From positions 1-16,493 of the forward strand of contig JAQULA010000015.1 in the NCBI GenBank assembly GCA_028718845.1: a DNA stretch of 16,493 bases. Direction: 5' to 3'. The notes under the pieces are model-generated. The model saw only the letters and a program-made list of their open reading frames with translations, was not told the DNA's origin and ran no database searches. The first letter of the stretch is position 1. Every line of letters starts with the position of its first letter. Source of the stretch: Candidatus Omnitrophota bacterium. Lineage in GTDB: Bacteria; Omnitrophota; Gorgyraeia; B26-G9. Made by a program: the position numbers and the translations under genes. This document shows, piece after piece, positions 14,986-16,493 of the stretch.

Positions 14986-15477
14986 ATGAACCAGACAGCG
15001 ACGGTGATTGATGAGCTGATAGCCGGGGGAAGCAATTTCGCGGCATCGTTGGGGATTAATCGTATTGCCGGTGAGTTGTATCTGCTGCTTTTTTTCAGTC
15101 CCCGGGCGTTATCTCTGGATGAGATGACTCAGCGGCTGAAAGTCAGTAAGGGCCATGTGAGCACGAATATCCGCGCCCTGGAACGCTGGCAGGCGGTGCG
15201 AAAAGTATGGGTTAAAGGTTCGAGGAAGGATTATTATGAGGCAAATCCGGACACGCTCAGGATTATTTTCCGGCAATTGCGGCAGGGGTTGAGCCAGCGG
15301 TTCGAAACCCTGGAAAAGATTATGGCCCGGGCGAAAACTGAAATCTCCTCCTTACCCGGCGAGGGCGAAGCGAAGTCGAATGATGAGTTTGTTTATTGCC
15401 GCCAGCGTTTGGAAAAAATTGAAACCATGTATAAAACTATAAGCGCTTTATTGGATAAATCGGAAATTTTTCTTTAA
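14986..15477 (+). CDS. GbsR/MarR-family transcriptional regulator
   Basis: A 163-residue winged-helix DNA-binding protein. The N-terminal helix and GINRIAGELYLLLFFSP, the helix-turn-helix at about 43-68 (LDEMTQRLKVSKGHVSTNIRALE split across helices), and the wing VRKVWVKGSRKDYYEAN (71-87) are typical of the GbsR subgroup, named for the choline-sensing repressor of glycine betaine synthesis in Bacillus. The C-terminal part is helical and would form the dimer. AAGGAT at 14972-14977 is the ribosome site. It is the first gene of an operon with an ABC exporter 24 bases downstream and is preceded by a palindromic operator candidate. Its ligand is unknown; nothing here points to choline or betaine. 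Confidence 0.88.
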   Translation: MNQTATVIDELIAGGSNFAASLGINRIAGELYLLLFFSPRALSLDEMTQRLKVSKGHVSTNIRALERWQAVRKVWVKGSRKDYYEANPDTLRIIFRQLRQGLSQRFETLEKIMARAKTEISSLPGEGEAKSNDEFVYCRQRLEKIETMYKTISALLDKSEIFL

Positions 15478-15501
15478 TCGACAAAGCCGGAGAAACGGGG
15501 C

Positions 15502-16356
15502 ATGGGCCGTAACAGCGATTCGATCGTGACTTATGAGCCGAATAACGCGATTAAAAAGGGAGTTTATTCCCTGGTGCGGGAAATAATCCGTGAGGTGGCC
15601 GATAACCGTTGGCTGCTTATTCAGTTGTTTAAACGTGATTTTCTGTCCATGTATAAGCAATCGTTTGCCGGAGTTGCCTGGGCCGGGATTATTCCGTTCC
15701 TGAGTATTGCGACATTTCTTGTTTTGCAGCGTTCCGGCGTGTTAAGCGTGGGGACAATGGCGGTGCCCTATCCGTTGTATGCCGTTTTTGGAATGATGTT
15801 TTGGCAGGTATTCGCCGTGGGGATTCAGAACGGTGCCAATGCCCTGGTCAAAGCCGGTTCAATGATCGTAAAGATAAATTTCTCGAGAAAATCGCTGGTG
15901 ATTGCCGCCGGCGGTCAGGCCCTGGTAACCTTCCTGATTCAATTCGTGATTTTGGGTTTAGTGTATTTTTATTATGGAATTACGCCGCATCCGACTATTC
16001 TTTTGGTCCCCGTTCTGGTTATCCCCTTATTTCTGTTCACGCTGGGCCTGAGCTTTTTGTTGTCGATTTTAAACGGTATCATGCGCGATATCGGCGCCAT
16101 GCTGTCGTTTTTTTTGACTTTTGTCATGTTTCTTACCCCGGTGTTATACGTTAAACCCTCCGCCGGAGTTCTGTCGGTGATGAGCCGTTATAATCCGCTT
16201 TTTTATTTGATATCCGTGCCGAGGGATTTTGTATTGTATGGGCGAACCGGGGACTGGGGCGGGTTTGCGATAGCCGGTTTGGCCGGCGTGCTGGTGTTTT
16301 TCGCCTGCCTGATAGTTTTTCATTTAACCGAAACCAGGATTACCGAGCGGGTATAA
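15502..16356 (+). CDS. ABC-2 type permease of polysaccharide export
   Basis: The membrane subunit of an ABC exporter. In 284 residues there is a cytoplasmic amphipathic N-terminus (LIQLFKRDFLSMYKQSFAG), then about six membrane segments. The pattern, with an FGMMFWQVFAVGIQNGANALV stretch split over a helix, INFSRKSLVIA, and the C-terminal RYNPLFYLISVPRDFVLYG, matches the Wzm/TagG/RfbA group that moves undecaprenol-linked O-antigen, teichoic acid or capsule chains. The RYNP-type element before the last segments is characteristic. It is followed after 20 bases by the matching ATPase. Most likely it exports a surface polysaccharide; the substrate cannot be read from the sequence. The gene is cotranscribed with the GbsR-like regulator. 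Confidence 0.9.
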   Translation: MGRNSDSIVTYEPNNAIKKGVYSLVREIIREVADNRWLLIQLFKRDFLSMYKQSFAGVAWAGIIPFLSIATFLVLQRSGVLSVGTMAVPYPLYAVFGMMFWQVFAVGIQNGANALVKAGSMIVKINFSRKSLVIAAGGQALVTFLIQFVILGLVYFYYGITPHPTILLVPVLVIPLFLFTLGLSFLLSILNGIMRDIGAMLSFFLTFVMFLTPVLYVKPSAGVLSVMSRYNPLFYLISVPRDFVLYGRTGDWGGFAIAGLAGVLVFFACLIVFHLTETRITERV

Positions 16357-16376
16357 CCGTAGCGCGGGGAACGAGA

Positions 16377-16493
16377 ATGAACAACGATACCGTGATCAGT
16401 GTGGAACAGGTTTCAAAAAAATACTGCAAATCCCTGAAACGGTCCATGTATTATGGGCTGCAGGATGTTCTGCGAAATTCTTTCGGTCTCCCG
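16377..16493 (+). CDS. ABC transporter ATP-binding subunit, polysaccharide export (5' part only)
   Basis: The first 39 codons before the window ends. ISVEQVSKKYCKSLKRSMYY followed by GLQDVL matches the N-terminus of Wzt/TagH-type ATPases, where a beta strand and VSKxY are followed by KSLKRSMxYGLxDxL. That insertion is distinctive of O-antigen and capsule exporter ATPases and absent from most other ABC proteins. The Walker A motif lies beyond the window. GGGGA at 16366-16370 is the ribosome site. It pairs with the permease upstream. Confidence 0.82.
   Translation, partial: MNNDTVISVEQVSKKYCKSLKRSMYYGLQDVLRNSFGLP

Overview
The window is an ordinary-looking bacterial chromosome segment, gene-dense and almost entirely on the + strand, with canonical Shine-Dalgarno sites and sigma70-type promoters. 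Gene content (TgpA-like protein, ftsK, phospholipid synthesis genes, polysaccharide-type ABC exporter, GbsR-like regulator) suggests an uncultured Gram-negative-type lineage. Omnitrophota or a relative is my best guess, but no marker here fixes the phylum.

Layout. (1) Positions 1-4854: the tail of an unidentified gene, a 1116-residue TgpA-like membrane protein whose catalytic domain is replaced by a long Gly/Ser/Glu-rich segment, thioredoxin reductase (trxB) and peptide deformylase (def). Stop/start overlaps indicate one operon. (2) Positions 4946-10123: a clear promoter drives rpsO, pnp, dut and ftsK, i.e. ribosomal protein S15, polynucleotide phosphorylase, dUTPase and the chromosome translocase. 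A hairpin plus U-tract lies after ftsK. (3) Positions 10252-12600: rimO (S12 methylthiotransferase), pgsA and pgpA, the last two being consecutive steps of phosphatidylglycerol synthesis. (4) Positions 12617-13192, minus strand: thpR, a 2H RNA cyclic phosphodiesterase, convergent with pgpA, with a promoter that would give a leaderless mRNA. (5) Positions 13289-14869: a divergent promoter followed by four small genes: a STAS/SpoIIAA-like protein, a GIY-YIG-like protein, a guanine-deaminase-like enzyme and a Trm112/UPF0434-like zinc ribbon protein. (6) Positions 14909-16493: a promoter with overlapping inverted and direct repeats, a GbsR/MarR-type regulator, an ABC-2 permease of the polysaccharide export type, and the start of its ATPase, cut by the window end.

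Most of the window is housekeeping. The parts that deserve attention are the TgpA-like protein with no transglutaminase core, the GbsR-like regulator heading a surface-polysaccharide export operon with its repeat-rich control region, and the compact thpR/STAS divergent promoter region. I see no CRISPR array, insertion sequence, tRNA or rRNA gene.
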